Assembly (NCBI RefSeq): GCF_001426085.1
Contig: NZ_LMRR01000044.1
Coordinates: 124,001-188,000, forward strand
From: Rhodococcus sp. Leaf278
Lineage (GTDB): Bacteria > Actinomycetota > Actinomycetes > Mycobacteriales > Mycobacteriaceae
Reading direction: 5' to 3'
Length of the DNA: 64,000 nt
Within the stretch, counting starts at the first letter, position 1, and each line of letters begins with the position of its first letter. The notes under the pieces are model-generated. The model saw nothing but the letters and a program-made list of their open reading frames with translations. It was not told the DNA's origin and made no database searches. Both the position numbers and the translations under genes were made by a program. This document shows, piece by piece, positions 17,258 through 24,635 of this stretch.

Positions 17258-19006
17258 TCAGCCGCGCAGGGCGGAGGCGAATATCGCAGGCAGTTTGGAC
17301 CAGGACGGCGCACCTGCGAATGCGGTGAGCAACTTGCCGGTCGATGCTGCGGTCTTGTTGGTGACGAACCATGGTGGCTTCGGGGAGATGGAGAGTTCGC
17401 CGTTGATCAGCGAACGCGACAGGGGACGGAACGGGCCGCGCACCACTGTTCGCTCGGCACCGTCGATCAGCAATGCGTTGTGCACGATGCCGATTCCGCT
17501 CTGCACGTCGTCGACGGTGTGCCCGGGGTACGCACCCCAGGTGGCCGACGCAGTGAGGAATCCGAGCGCTGTCCAGGCGTTCACGGCGATGGTGCCGTAG
17601 CGCAGTTCGGCGAGCATGGTGTCGAACTTCTCGCCGAGTCCCTTGATCGTGGCGGGGGAGCCGATGATGTTGATGCCGAGAGTGCCGGTGAATTCCTCGT
17701 TCGCGGCCTGGACGGCTTTGGCGGCGAATGCGGCACCGCTGTAGGGCAATTCGATGACACCCATGACCGGAGCGAAGTACTCGGTTTGCAGCAGGGGTGC
17801 GTATTCGCCGGGGTTCAGGTCGGTGATGAGCACGCGGCCACCACCGTCGCCCAGTCGTTCGGCGGCCGGGTAGGTTGCGGTGGCGTCGGCCACCCTCCTG
17901 TCGCTGCCGGGGTAGTAGGGAGTTCGTGCCGGTGCACGGTCGAGTGCGGTGCGCAGTGCGGCGATGAATTCGTCGCGCTGCTTCCATTCGGAGGAGAGCA
18001 CGACGACCTGTGATGCGACACAGTTGTAGCCACTGTTGTGCAGGCGTTGGGTGGCAACGTGTTCGGCCTGGAACAAGATGTCGGCGCGGCTCCACTCGCC
18101 CGGCAGCACGATGGTGGGCGAGACGCCGCCGAGTTCGCTGGAGATCTCCTTGGTGAGAATCGGGTCGTTCGCGGCTTTGCGGGCGGCTCCGTCGTTGCCC
18201 GTGCCGAACACGATCGCGTCGTGTGTGAGGGAACTTCCGGTCATGTGCACGTGGTCGACGGACAAGTGCCGGACCAGGTATGTGCCCACATCGGCTCCGC
18301 CGGTGAGCAGGCGCAGCGCGCCGATGTCGACGAGGGGTGCCAGCACCTTCTGGAACACCGGCAGCAGCGGATCCATGATGGGGTTCAGCTTGAGTGCGAC
18401 CACCCGATTGAACGCCAGCAATTCGTAGAGAGCGTCGAGCGGCGCGATCGAGGTGATGTTGCCTGCGCCGAGTACCACTCCGATGCCCGCGGTGTGGGCG
18501 GGATCGAGTTGGGCGAGCCCCGCGGTGCGCTGTGCGGTGGCACGATCGATTCCGGGCTTGAGCCACACCTCGCCGGTGAACCCGTTGAGCAGCAGGCGGT
18601 CGAAGATGTTGAGCGGCAGCACCGACACCGTCGTCCGACCGCCGGGTGCCGTCCCGAACTTCACCTCGGCCAGCGGGCTGGTGCCGGCTTCCAGAGCGGT
18701 GAGTGTGTGGGTGAGCGCGCCGAGCGCACCGAGGAACGAGTAGGGGCCGGACAGCCATTCCTCGCCGACGAGGCTGGACGAGCTGTCGAGACCCTTGATC
18801 GACGAGGCTGCTGTCACCCATTCCTGGGCGTGTGTGGACGTCAGCGCATGCATGCGTTCGAGCAGTGCCCGCCGATCGGCGAGGGTGAGCTGTCCCCAGT
18901 TCTTCTCACCCTCGGACAGATCGGCGAGGGCGGCATCGACGGCCGGCTGGGAGTCGGAGCCGGTGGTCGGGACGGGATGCAGGTGCGGGGCGGCTTCGCT
19001 GGTCAA
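17258..19006 (-). CDS. Aldehyde dehydrogenase family protein (divergent subgroup)
   Basis: This 582-residue protein is longer than the usual 480-500. The catalytic cysteine is in SGYNCVASQVVV (about Cys329) rather than the common GQxC context. The general-base Glu lies in SSELGGVSPTIV, where the usual ELGGKxP has Val for Lys. GITSIAPLDALYE-like and ALKLNPIM segments correspond to the NAD-binding region. The frame before TTG 19006 has no better start, and GGAG lies 8 bases upstream. It is co-directional with the GMC oxidase gene. The altered motifs suggest an unusual substrate or cofactor, or a CoA-linked or coniferyl-like subgroup. Confidence 0.85.
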   Translation of the reverse strand: MTSEAAPHLHPVPTTGSDSQPAVDAALADLSEGEKNWGQLTLADRRALLERMHALTSTHAQEWVTAASSIKGLDSSSSLVGEEWLSGPYSFLGALGALTHTLTALEAGTSPLAEVKFGTAPGGRTTVSVLPLNIFDRLLLNGFTGEVWLKPGIDRATAQRTAGLAQLDPAHTAGIGVVLGAGNITSIAPLDALYELLAFNRVVALKLNPIMDPLLPVFQKVLAPLVDIGALRLLTGGADVGTYLVRHLSVDHVHMTGSSLTHDAIVFGTGNDGAARKAANDPILTKEISSELGGVSPTIVLPGEWSRADILFQAEHVATQRLHNSGYNCVASQVVVLSSEWKQRDEFIAALRTALDRAPARTPYYPGSDRRVADATATYPAAERLGDGGGRVLITDLNPGEYAPLLQTEYFAPVMGVIELPYSGAAFAAKAVQAANEEFTGTLGINIIGSPATIKGLGEKFDTMLAELRYGTIAVNAWTALGFLTASATWGAYPGHTVDDVQSGIGIVHNALLIDGAERTVVRGPFRPLSRSLINGELSISPKPPWFVTNKTAASTGKLLTAFAGAPSWSKLPAIFASALRG

Positions 19007-19112
19007 CTTCTCGGCTCCAGTCGTTGTTCGGATACACGGCTTCGAGTGTGATTGTCGTCGCATTCCTGGCGTCGACGCTATGGGCCAGCGCTCTCAATCG
19101 AGTCCCTCTGTT

Positions 19113-19126
19113 TGTGCAGCTGCACA
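19113..19126. promoter_or_regulatory. 14-bp perfect palindrome in the ALDH/PucR divergent promoter region
   Basis: TGTGCAGCTGCACA is a perfect 14-bp palindrome, 46 bp before the start of the PucR-type gene and about 107 bp before the ALDH start. It is the only strong symmetry in the 165-bp divergent region and is therefore the best operator candidate for the adjacent regulator. Confidence 0.5.
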
Positions 19127-19171
19127 GTCGAGGTGTGGCGTGGCTTACAGCGGTGCGGCTAGAGTTCTGTC

Positions 19172-20368
19172 ATGACCGCGACCGAGGCCGAGCTGCATCC
19201 GTCAGCAACCGTGCATCCGTCACCGACCGATCTGGCTGCGACGATGCTCGACGGCGTCGACGATCTGGCGAGCGAACTGGTGCGTCGGATCCTGGGGGCC
19301 GAGCACGCTTATCTCGAATCGACGCTGCTCACCCCCGAGCAGCTGCACGAGGCGGCGCGCAGCAATCTGGCGTCGATGCTGGGCAAGCTGTCCGGTCGTG
19401 CGCCCATGCGACTCGAGTCGGCACAGGCTGCAGGCCGGCTCAAGGCCGAGCAGGGCGTACCGCTGGCAGCATTGCTGCACGCTTTCCGGCTCGGTGGCAG
19501 GTTGGTCTGGGACGAATTGATGCGTCGATCGGACGGCCGAGCGAGTCACGCCCTTCTGGACATGGCCGCACAGGTGTGGGCTCTGGTCGACGTGTATTCC
19601 GACGAGGCTGCCGAGGCCTATCGGGAGAGCGCAGACATGCGTGCCCGCGAGAGTGCCGAGGCCCGTGGCCGACTCATTCGGGTGCTCTTCGCCGATCACA
19701 CGGCGAACCCGTCCGCGGCTGCCGATGCGCTGCGAGCATTTCGCATTCCCGACCACGGTTACTTCGCGGTGGTCTCGCAGGAGCCGTTGACCACGGCGGT
19801 GGGAGTGGACGGGTTGATCGCGCGACTTCGGGCGGCGGGCACCGAGTCCGTGTGGGATGCGGAGGTGGACGGTAGCGTCGGGTTGATCTGCGCCGCAACC
19901 GAATCGGAGATCGATTCGGCACTGGTCACGCTCGGTGAACTGTGTGCGGGGCGGGTGGGGGTGAGTTCGGTCTTTCGGTCCCCTTCGGGTATCGGGGACG
20001 CCGTGGGCCAGGCGCGGTTGGCGAGGTCGTGCAGCGCTGCCGAGTCGACGCCGGTGCGATACGACTCGGTGCCGGTTCCGCTGTTGTTGGTCCGCGATCC
20101 GAAGTCGGGTCGCATCGCCTCGCGTCAGATCCTCGGCGATCTCCTGGCGTTACCACGCGCCGAGCGGCAGAGCCTGCTGGCCACACTCGACGCGTGGTTC
20201 TCGTGCGGCGGATCGACCAAGGATGCTGCCGAATCTCTGCACTACCACCGCAATACGGTGCTGTATCGGCTACGCCGTATCGCCGAGCTGACCGGGCGCG
20301 ATTTTCGTGACCCCGCGCAGGCTGCCGAACTGTACGTCGGGCTCAGAGCGCATCAACTGCTCACCTGA
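19172..20368 (+). CDS. PucR/CdaR-type helix-turn-helix regulator
   Basis: The 398 residues have a helical N-terminal sensor region, a central GGDEF-like or CdaR-type domain (about 170-300) and the C-terminal PucR helix-turn-helix, LHYHRNTVLYRLRRIAELTG at about residues 353-372. The architecture equals that of the regulator at the window start. It is transcribed divergently from the ALDH and GMC oxidase genes, which it most likely controls; PucR proteins usually activate neighbouring catabolic genes in response to the substrate. The stop codon is only 5 bases from that of the convergent lipase gene. Confidence 0.87.
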   Translation: MTATEAELHPSATVHPSPTDLAATMLDGVDDLASELVRRILGAEHAYLESTLLTPEQLHEAARSNLASMLGKLSGRAPMRLESAQAAGRLKAEQGVPLAALLHAFRLGGRLVWDELMRRSDGRASHALLDMAAQVWALVDVYSDEAAEAYRESADMRARESAEARGRLIRVLFADHTANPSAAADALRAFRIPDHGYFAVVSQEPLTTAVGVDGLIARLRAAGTESVWDAEVDGSVGLICAATESEIDSALVTLGELCAGRVGVSSVFRSPSGIGDAVGQARLARSCSAAESTPVRYDSVPVPLLLVRDPKSGRIASRQILGDLLALPRAERQSLLATLDAWFSCGGSTKDAAESLHYHRNTVLYRLRRIAELTGRDFRDPAQAAELYVGLRAHQLLT

Positions 20369-20372
20369 GACA

Positions 20373-21332
20373 TCAATTGCTGGCGAGAACGACGTCGAGG
20401 ATTCCGGATCCCAGGGCTACCGGGACGCATGTCGGGGGTCGTGCGTTCGCCGGATCCAGGGCGTTGAGTGCCAAGCGCAGTGCGGTGGGATCGTAGGTGA
20501 AGGTGAAGTGCGCCACCTCGGTGTCGGGACATACGTCCTGCACCACGATGTTCCGGGCTCCTGGATCCCGAAGTAGCGCATTGGTATACGGCTGAATCAC
20601 TTCGTCGACCCTGGTGGCGATGGAGGTGTACTCGACGCCGGGCACGGTGTCGCCGCCTGCGTTGAGGCGATCGAGAAAGTCGGATCCAGCCATCAGCTGA
20701 GTCAACCCGGGTCCGAATTCGCCTGCCACCAGAGTGGTTGCACCGGGCACGGCCTGCACGACGGGGGTCGCTCCGTACATGGTGCCGCCGTAGGTCGGCG
20801 ATGCGATTCCCACCCAGCGACGGACCATGGCATCGCCGCCGAGTCGATTGACGAAGTATCGTGCGACCGCAGCACCCTGGGAGTAGCCGACCACATCGAC
20901 CGCCGCGGCTCCGGTCGCGTCCAGGATGGATTGTGTCATCGATTTCAGTTGTGCCGCACTGTCTTCGATGGCACCGTAACCGTTGCTGGTGCCGTCGGGA
21001 GAGGCACCGTAGTTGATGGCGAACACGCAGAATCCGGCTGCTCGGAGTACGGGGGAGAAGCCGGCCCAATCGGAGTACGCAGTGGAGTCGGTGCCGTGCA
21101 CCAGGACGACGGGGTCGGGGTGCTCTGCGGTGGGTGTGCAGGTCATGTCGTTGGATCCGGGCGGGGCAGCGTTGCGGTTGGTCGCCGCGTAGCGGATGGC
21201 CTCGGCATGATCGGGTTGTTCGGGCGCAGCCGCAATGGGCATGAGAGGGGCCGCCTGTGCGGTCGGTATGACGACGGCGACCGCGGCAGCGGCGATGACG
21301 AGGGCGATCAGGCTCCGGCGTGGTCCGCGCAT
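20373..21332 (-). CDS. Secreted lipase/esterase (alpha/beta hydrolase, lipase class 2 type)
   Basis: The 319 residues start with a signal peptide (RRSLIALVIAAAAVAVVIPTAQA, cleaved near AQA-AP). The mature enzyme has the oxyanion segment PVVLVHGTDSTAYSDW, the nucleophile elbow VVGYSQGAAVARYF and a late catalytic His in EVAHFTFTYDP. Cysteines at both ends (MTCTPTAE and PPTCVPVA) may form a disulfide. It acts outside the cytoplasm on lipids or esters. It stands alone, convergent with the PucR-type gene. Confidence 0.87.
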   Translation of the reverse strand: MRGPRRSLIALVIAAAAVAVVIPTAQAAPLMPIAAAPEQPDHAEAIRYAATNRNAAPPGSNDMTCTPTAEHPDPVVLVHGTDSTAYSDWAGFSPVLRAAGFCVFAINYGASPDGTSNGYGAIEDSAAQLKSMTQSILDATGAAAVDVVGYSQGAAVARYFVNRLGGDAMVRRWVGIASPTYGGTMYGATPVVQAVPGATTLVAGEFGPGLTQLMAGSDFLDRLNAGGDTVPGVEYTSIATRVDEVIQPYTNALLRDPGARNIVVQDVCPDTEVAHFTFTYDPTALRLALNALDPANARPPTCVPVALGSGILDVVLASN

Positions 21333-21455
21333 GCACAGACGGTATTCCCGAAATTGTGAGATGTCCCTACGAGTGACCCATCCGGCGCGTAAAAGTCATA
21401 AGTATTGTTCTGCTACAAAAACTGAGCAAAAAGCGCAGAAACGATGGACACACGA

Positions 21456-21488
21456 CGAGGGGCCCGGCCGATGCGGCCGGGCCCCTCG
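21456..21488 (-). terminator. Terminator hairpin after the GH16 gene
   Basis: A perfect 15-bp GC-rich stem, CGAGGGGCCCGGCCG (21456-21470) and CGGCCGGGCCCCTCG (21474-21488), has a 3-nt loop. It lies 22 bases beyond the GH16 stop codon on the minus strand. Confidence 0.8.
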
Positions 21489-21510
21489 ATCGATCGGGAT
21501 TACCTGCAGG

Positions 21511-22362
21511 TCAGAGGCGACTCACGCGAAGCCAGTCGACGCTCATGGTCTGTGGGTACGGCGTGCTGGTGGGTGTCTTGCCGACCCAGTTGTTGCCCAC
21601 TGCCACGTTCAACAGGATGTAATGCGGCCAGGCACCCGAGAATGCCTTCCAGTTGCCGCCTTTCGCCTCGTACTGCGTTTTGGTCAGGGAGTATCGCGAA
21701 ATTCCGTCGACGAACCACGTGATGCTGGTCGGTAGCCAGTCGATGCGGTAGGTGTGAAACCCGTTTCCGACGGGACCCATGCCTCCGCCGGCTTTCACGT
21801 CCTGGCCCGAATTCCATTTCGACGGTCCGTGCAAATTGAAGGAAGGCCCGTTCAAACCGGGAATTTCGACTGCATCTATTTCGCCTTGACTGGGCCACGA
21901 ATACTCACCGCCGGGCTGCAGGCCCAGCGTCCAGAATGCGGGCAACAAGCCCTGCGCGCTCGGCATCTTGATCGACGCCTCGATGCGTACCGGCGGGCTC
22001 GCCGACTTCTTGCCCATACTGACCACGCGAGCGCTGGTGAAGTTGTTCGGGGCCCCCTTGCCGTCCGGCGGGTTCTCGCGTCGCGCGGTGATGTTCAGGG
22101 TTCCGTTGAACTGGTTCGCGTTGTTCCAGGAGTTCGTATAGTACTGCTGCTCACCGGAACTCGCTCCCCATCGACCGGTCTGGAACCCCCATTTGGAGGG
22201 GTCGGGTCCGCCGTATCCGTTGAATTGATCTTCCCAGAGAAGGGTTCCTGCTCCGCCTTGAGTTCGCGGGGGCGCGGTGAGGGCCGGGGCTGCGGTGGCC
22301 GACGAGACGGCAACGGCCATCGTCGTCAAGGTGACCGCAGCAATGGTCAGGAGTGAACGCAT
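21511..22362 (-). CDS. Secreted family 16 glycoside hydrolase (beta-glucanase type)
   Basis: The 283 residues begin with a signal peptide (RSLLTIAAVTLTTMAVAVSSATA). The mature protein is a GH16 jelly-roll domain. The catalytic ExDxxE motif is intact in PSQGEIDAVEIPG (nucleophile Glu and acid/base Glu), and WGFQTGRWGASSGEQQYYTN and GLLPAFWTLGLQPGG are conserved family blocks. Members cleave beta-1,3 or mixed glucans. It is a single gene with a strong terminator. Substrate specificity cannot be set from motifs alone. Confidence 0.9.
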   Translation of the reverse strand: MRSLLTIAAVTLTTMAVAVSSATAAPALTAPPRTQGGAGTLLWEDQFNGYGGPDPSKWGFQTGRWGASSGEQQYYTNSWNNANQFNGTLNITARRENPPDGKGAPNNFTSARVVSMGKKSASPPVRIEASIKMPSAQGLLPAFWTLGLQPGGEYSWPSQGEIDAVEIPGLNGPSFNLHGPSKWNSGQDVKAGGGMGPVGNGFHTYRIDWLPTSITWFVDGISRYSLTKTQYEAKGGNWKAFSGAWPHYILLNVAVGNNWVGKTPTSTPYPQTMSVDWLRVSRL

Positions 22363-22630
22363 GAGGGGATTCCTGTCAGGTCATATGTCGTTGAAAGAAA
22401 GTCGACATTCGATTTCTAGCACGCCGAAGAAGGCGGAAGAAGACTCTTTTGAAATGCAGGAATTCTTGCGAATACAATGAATGAATTCGCATATGCTATC
22501 GGTCTTTTGCAAGGGTACAGACCGATCGACCCGTTGGTCGGTTTGTTTCAGGAGTGAATGTAGTGACTCAGGATGGTCGCTCGGTTCGGAGGCGTTGTCG
22601 AGGTGAGGGCGAGGCCGGAGGATCGGTCCG

Positions 22631-22704
22631 TGGAGCCGGTGACGGGAATCGAACCCGCCTCTCAACCTTGGGAAGGTCGCGTTCTACCAATGAACTACAC
22701 CGGC
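22631..22704 (-). tRNA. tRNA-Gly (anticodon CCC)
   Basis: Read on the minus strand, the 7-bp acceptor GCCGGTG/CACCGGC closes a complete cloverleaf. The D-arm is GTTCATTGGTAGAAC; the anticodon stem CGACC/GGTTG carries loop TTCCCAA with anticodon CCC; and the T-arm is CGGGTTCGATTCCCG. The discriminator base is followed by an encoded CCA (22631-22633). It decodes GGG. Confidence 0.95.
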
Positions 22705-22736
22705 GTGGTGCTGCGGTGTTCAGGTTAGCAGGGCGC

Positions 22737-24518
22737 TCAGACGTCGATTCGCACACCGTGCAGCAGGATCAGAGCGTCTTCGGCGGCTACCGGTCTGGAG
22801 AACAGGTATCCCTGCGCGCGAGTGCAGCCCAGTTCTATGAGGGTGTTTCTGGCGCTCTGCGTTTCGACGCCTTCGGCGATGATGCTGAGCCCGAACGCGT
22901 CGGCGAGTCCGATGATGGACTGAACGATGGCGAGGTCGCCGGTGGTTCCGTTGCCGAGTTCGGAGACGAAGGCGCGATCGATCTTGAGCGCGTCGACGGG
23001 CAGTTCCTTCAGATGCGACAGTGAGCTGTAGCCGGTGCCGAAATCGTCGATCGCTACTTGCACGCCCAGTTCGCGAAGTTCGCGAAGCGTCACGCGAGTA
23101 CGTGAAAGGTCCTGTACCACCGCTACTTCGGTGATTTCCAGGCAGAGTTTGGGGCCTGCTATCGAGAACGCTTCCAGCGCTCTGGCGACCGCACCCACAA
23201 AACCGTTGGTGACGAGTTGGACCGGCGATATGTTGACGCGCATCGAGATGTCGAGTTCGGGAATGTCCCGCTGCCACTCGCTCAGCGTGCGGCAGGCGTG
23301 CTCGAGAACCCAGCGACCGAGCTCGCCGGCGAGGTTCGTTTCCTCTGCGACCGGGATGAACGCGGACGGGGGTAGCAGTCCACGGGTTGGATGCTGCCAT
23401 CGAACCAGAGCTTCGACTGCGGTGATCCGTCCCGAGACGAGGTCCACCTCGGGCTGAAAATGCAGGATCAGCGAGTCGCCTGCGATGGCGTTGCGCAGGT
23501 GGATCTCGACGTCGTTGCGCAGTTCGGAATCGGCATGCATTTCGTCGGTGAACAGAGCGATGTCGTGACCACCTGCACGTTTGGCGACCAATGCTGCTCT
23601 ATCTGCCTGTCGCAGCAGTGATTCCGCGGTGTGCCGGCCGGGTTGGCCGAAGGCGATGCCCACGCTCGCGCTGCGGCTGATCCGTTCGACACCGAGGGTG
23701 ACGGGTGCATTCACGGCGTCGGCGATGACTTCGGCGTGGTGTCTCGCCACGCGGGCCGAGCACGGTCCGGCGAGTACGACGACGAATTCGTCGCCCCCCA
23801 GACGCGCGACGATGCCGGCCGACTCACCGACGAAGCTCTGCAATCGGTCGGCGATGGTTTCGAGGAAGTGGTCTCCGGCGAGATGCCCGAGAAAGTCGTT
23901 CAGTGCTTTGAGTCGATCGAGGTCGATGTGCAGCACTGCCACGGGGCCAGGCATGGATGGGTCGAGTCGTTCGCGGAGGTGCTGCGCCAGGGCCGTGCGG
24001 TTCGGCAGTGAGGTCAACGGGTCGTGTAGTGCCGCGAATCGCAGTTGTTCCTCGGCGACCACTCGTGCTTGGAGTTGGGAGAGCAGCGCCGCAATTGCTG
24101 TGAGAGCGTTGAGCTCTATCTCGGACCAGGGTCGGTCGCCGATCTTGATCAAGCCCAGGATGCCGATGGTTCGTCCTGTGTGCAGCAGCGGCACCACGGC
24201 CATCGACGTCTCCGAAAAGCCTGATCCCTGCTCGACGCGTCGGCGATAGCTCTCCTGCTGCGGGTCCGGCCGAAACACTGCCGGTTCGGTCAGTGTTTCG
24301 GCCAGTGCGAACACCGAATCGGCGTCTTCGAATTTCACGACGGCCAGCGGATCCGGATCGGGCTTGCTCAGTCGCGGGGGCCATTCCGCGGTCAGCACGG
24401 TGGCTCTGGCCTCGACATCGTTGTGTCTGAGAAAGCTGAAGTCGATACCGAGGTGGTCCACCAGTTGACGCAGCACGGATTCGTACGCCTCGTGCACCGT
24501 CGCCGCATCGACTCCCAT
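22737..24518 (-). CDS. GAF-GGDEF-EAL cyclic-di-GMP signalling protein (Rv1354c-like)
   Basis: The 593 residues comprise a GAF domain (about 1-160), a diguanylate cyclase domain with intact GGDEF at 241-245 in RLGGDEFVVVL, and an EAL phosphodiesterase domain with intact EAL at 369-371 and DDFGTGYSS. Both catalytic sites look functional. Size, domain order and position after an Rv1355c-type gene match M. tuberculosis Rv1354c. ATG 24518 has no ribosome site, and the expected first GAF helix (TLEVLVTGVATAL) lies upstream in the same open frame. CTG 24572, preceded by GGAG, may be the true start. It is probably the last gene of the operon from 27517. Confidence 0.88.
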   Translation of the reverse strand: MGVDAATVHEAYESVLRQLVDHLGIDFSFLRHNDVEARATVLTAEWPPRLSKPDPDPLAVVKFEDADSVFALAETLTEPAVFRPDPQQESYRRRVEQGSGFSETSMAVVPLLHTGRTIGILGLIKIGDRPWSEIELNALTAIAALLSQLQARVVAEEQLRFAALHDPLTSLPNRTALAQHLRERLDPSMPGPVAVLHIDLDRLKALNDFLGHLAGDHFLETIADRLQSFVGESAGIVARLGGDEFVVVLAGPCSARVARHHAEVIADAVNAPVTLGVERISRSASVGIAFGQPGRHTAESLLRQADRAALVAKRAGGHDIALFTDEMHADSELRNDVEIHLRNAIAGDSLILHFQPEVDLVSGRITAVEALVRWQHPTRGLLPPSAFIPVAEETNLAGELGRWVLEHACRTLSEWQRDIPELDISMRVNISPVQLVTNGFVGAVARALEAFSIAGPKLCLEITEVAVVQDLSRTRVTLRELRELGVQVAIDDFGTGYSSLSHLKELPVDALKIDRAFVSELGNGTTGDLAIVQSIIGLADAFGLSIIAEGVETQSARNTLIELGCTRAQGYLFSRPVAAEDALILLHGVRIDV

Positions 24519-24635
24519 GAGTGCGGTTGCGACGCCGGTGACGAGAACCTCGAGCGTCCGTGTGTGCGCCAGTGCCCCGCTCCCGCCTCTTCTCAGACGC
24601 AGTGCAGGACTGTTCCCCCTGGTCTTTGCCGGACT

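Noticed and set aside
22554..23024. Plus-strand frame beginning MNVVTQDGRSVRRR
   Set aside because: It runs through the tRNA-Gly gene and the antisense of the EAL domain.
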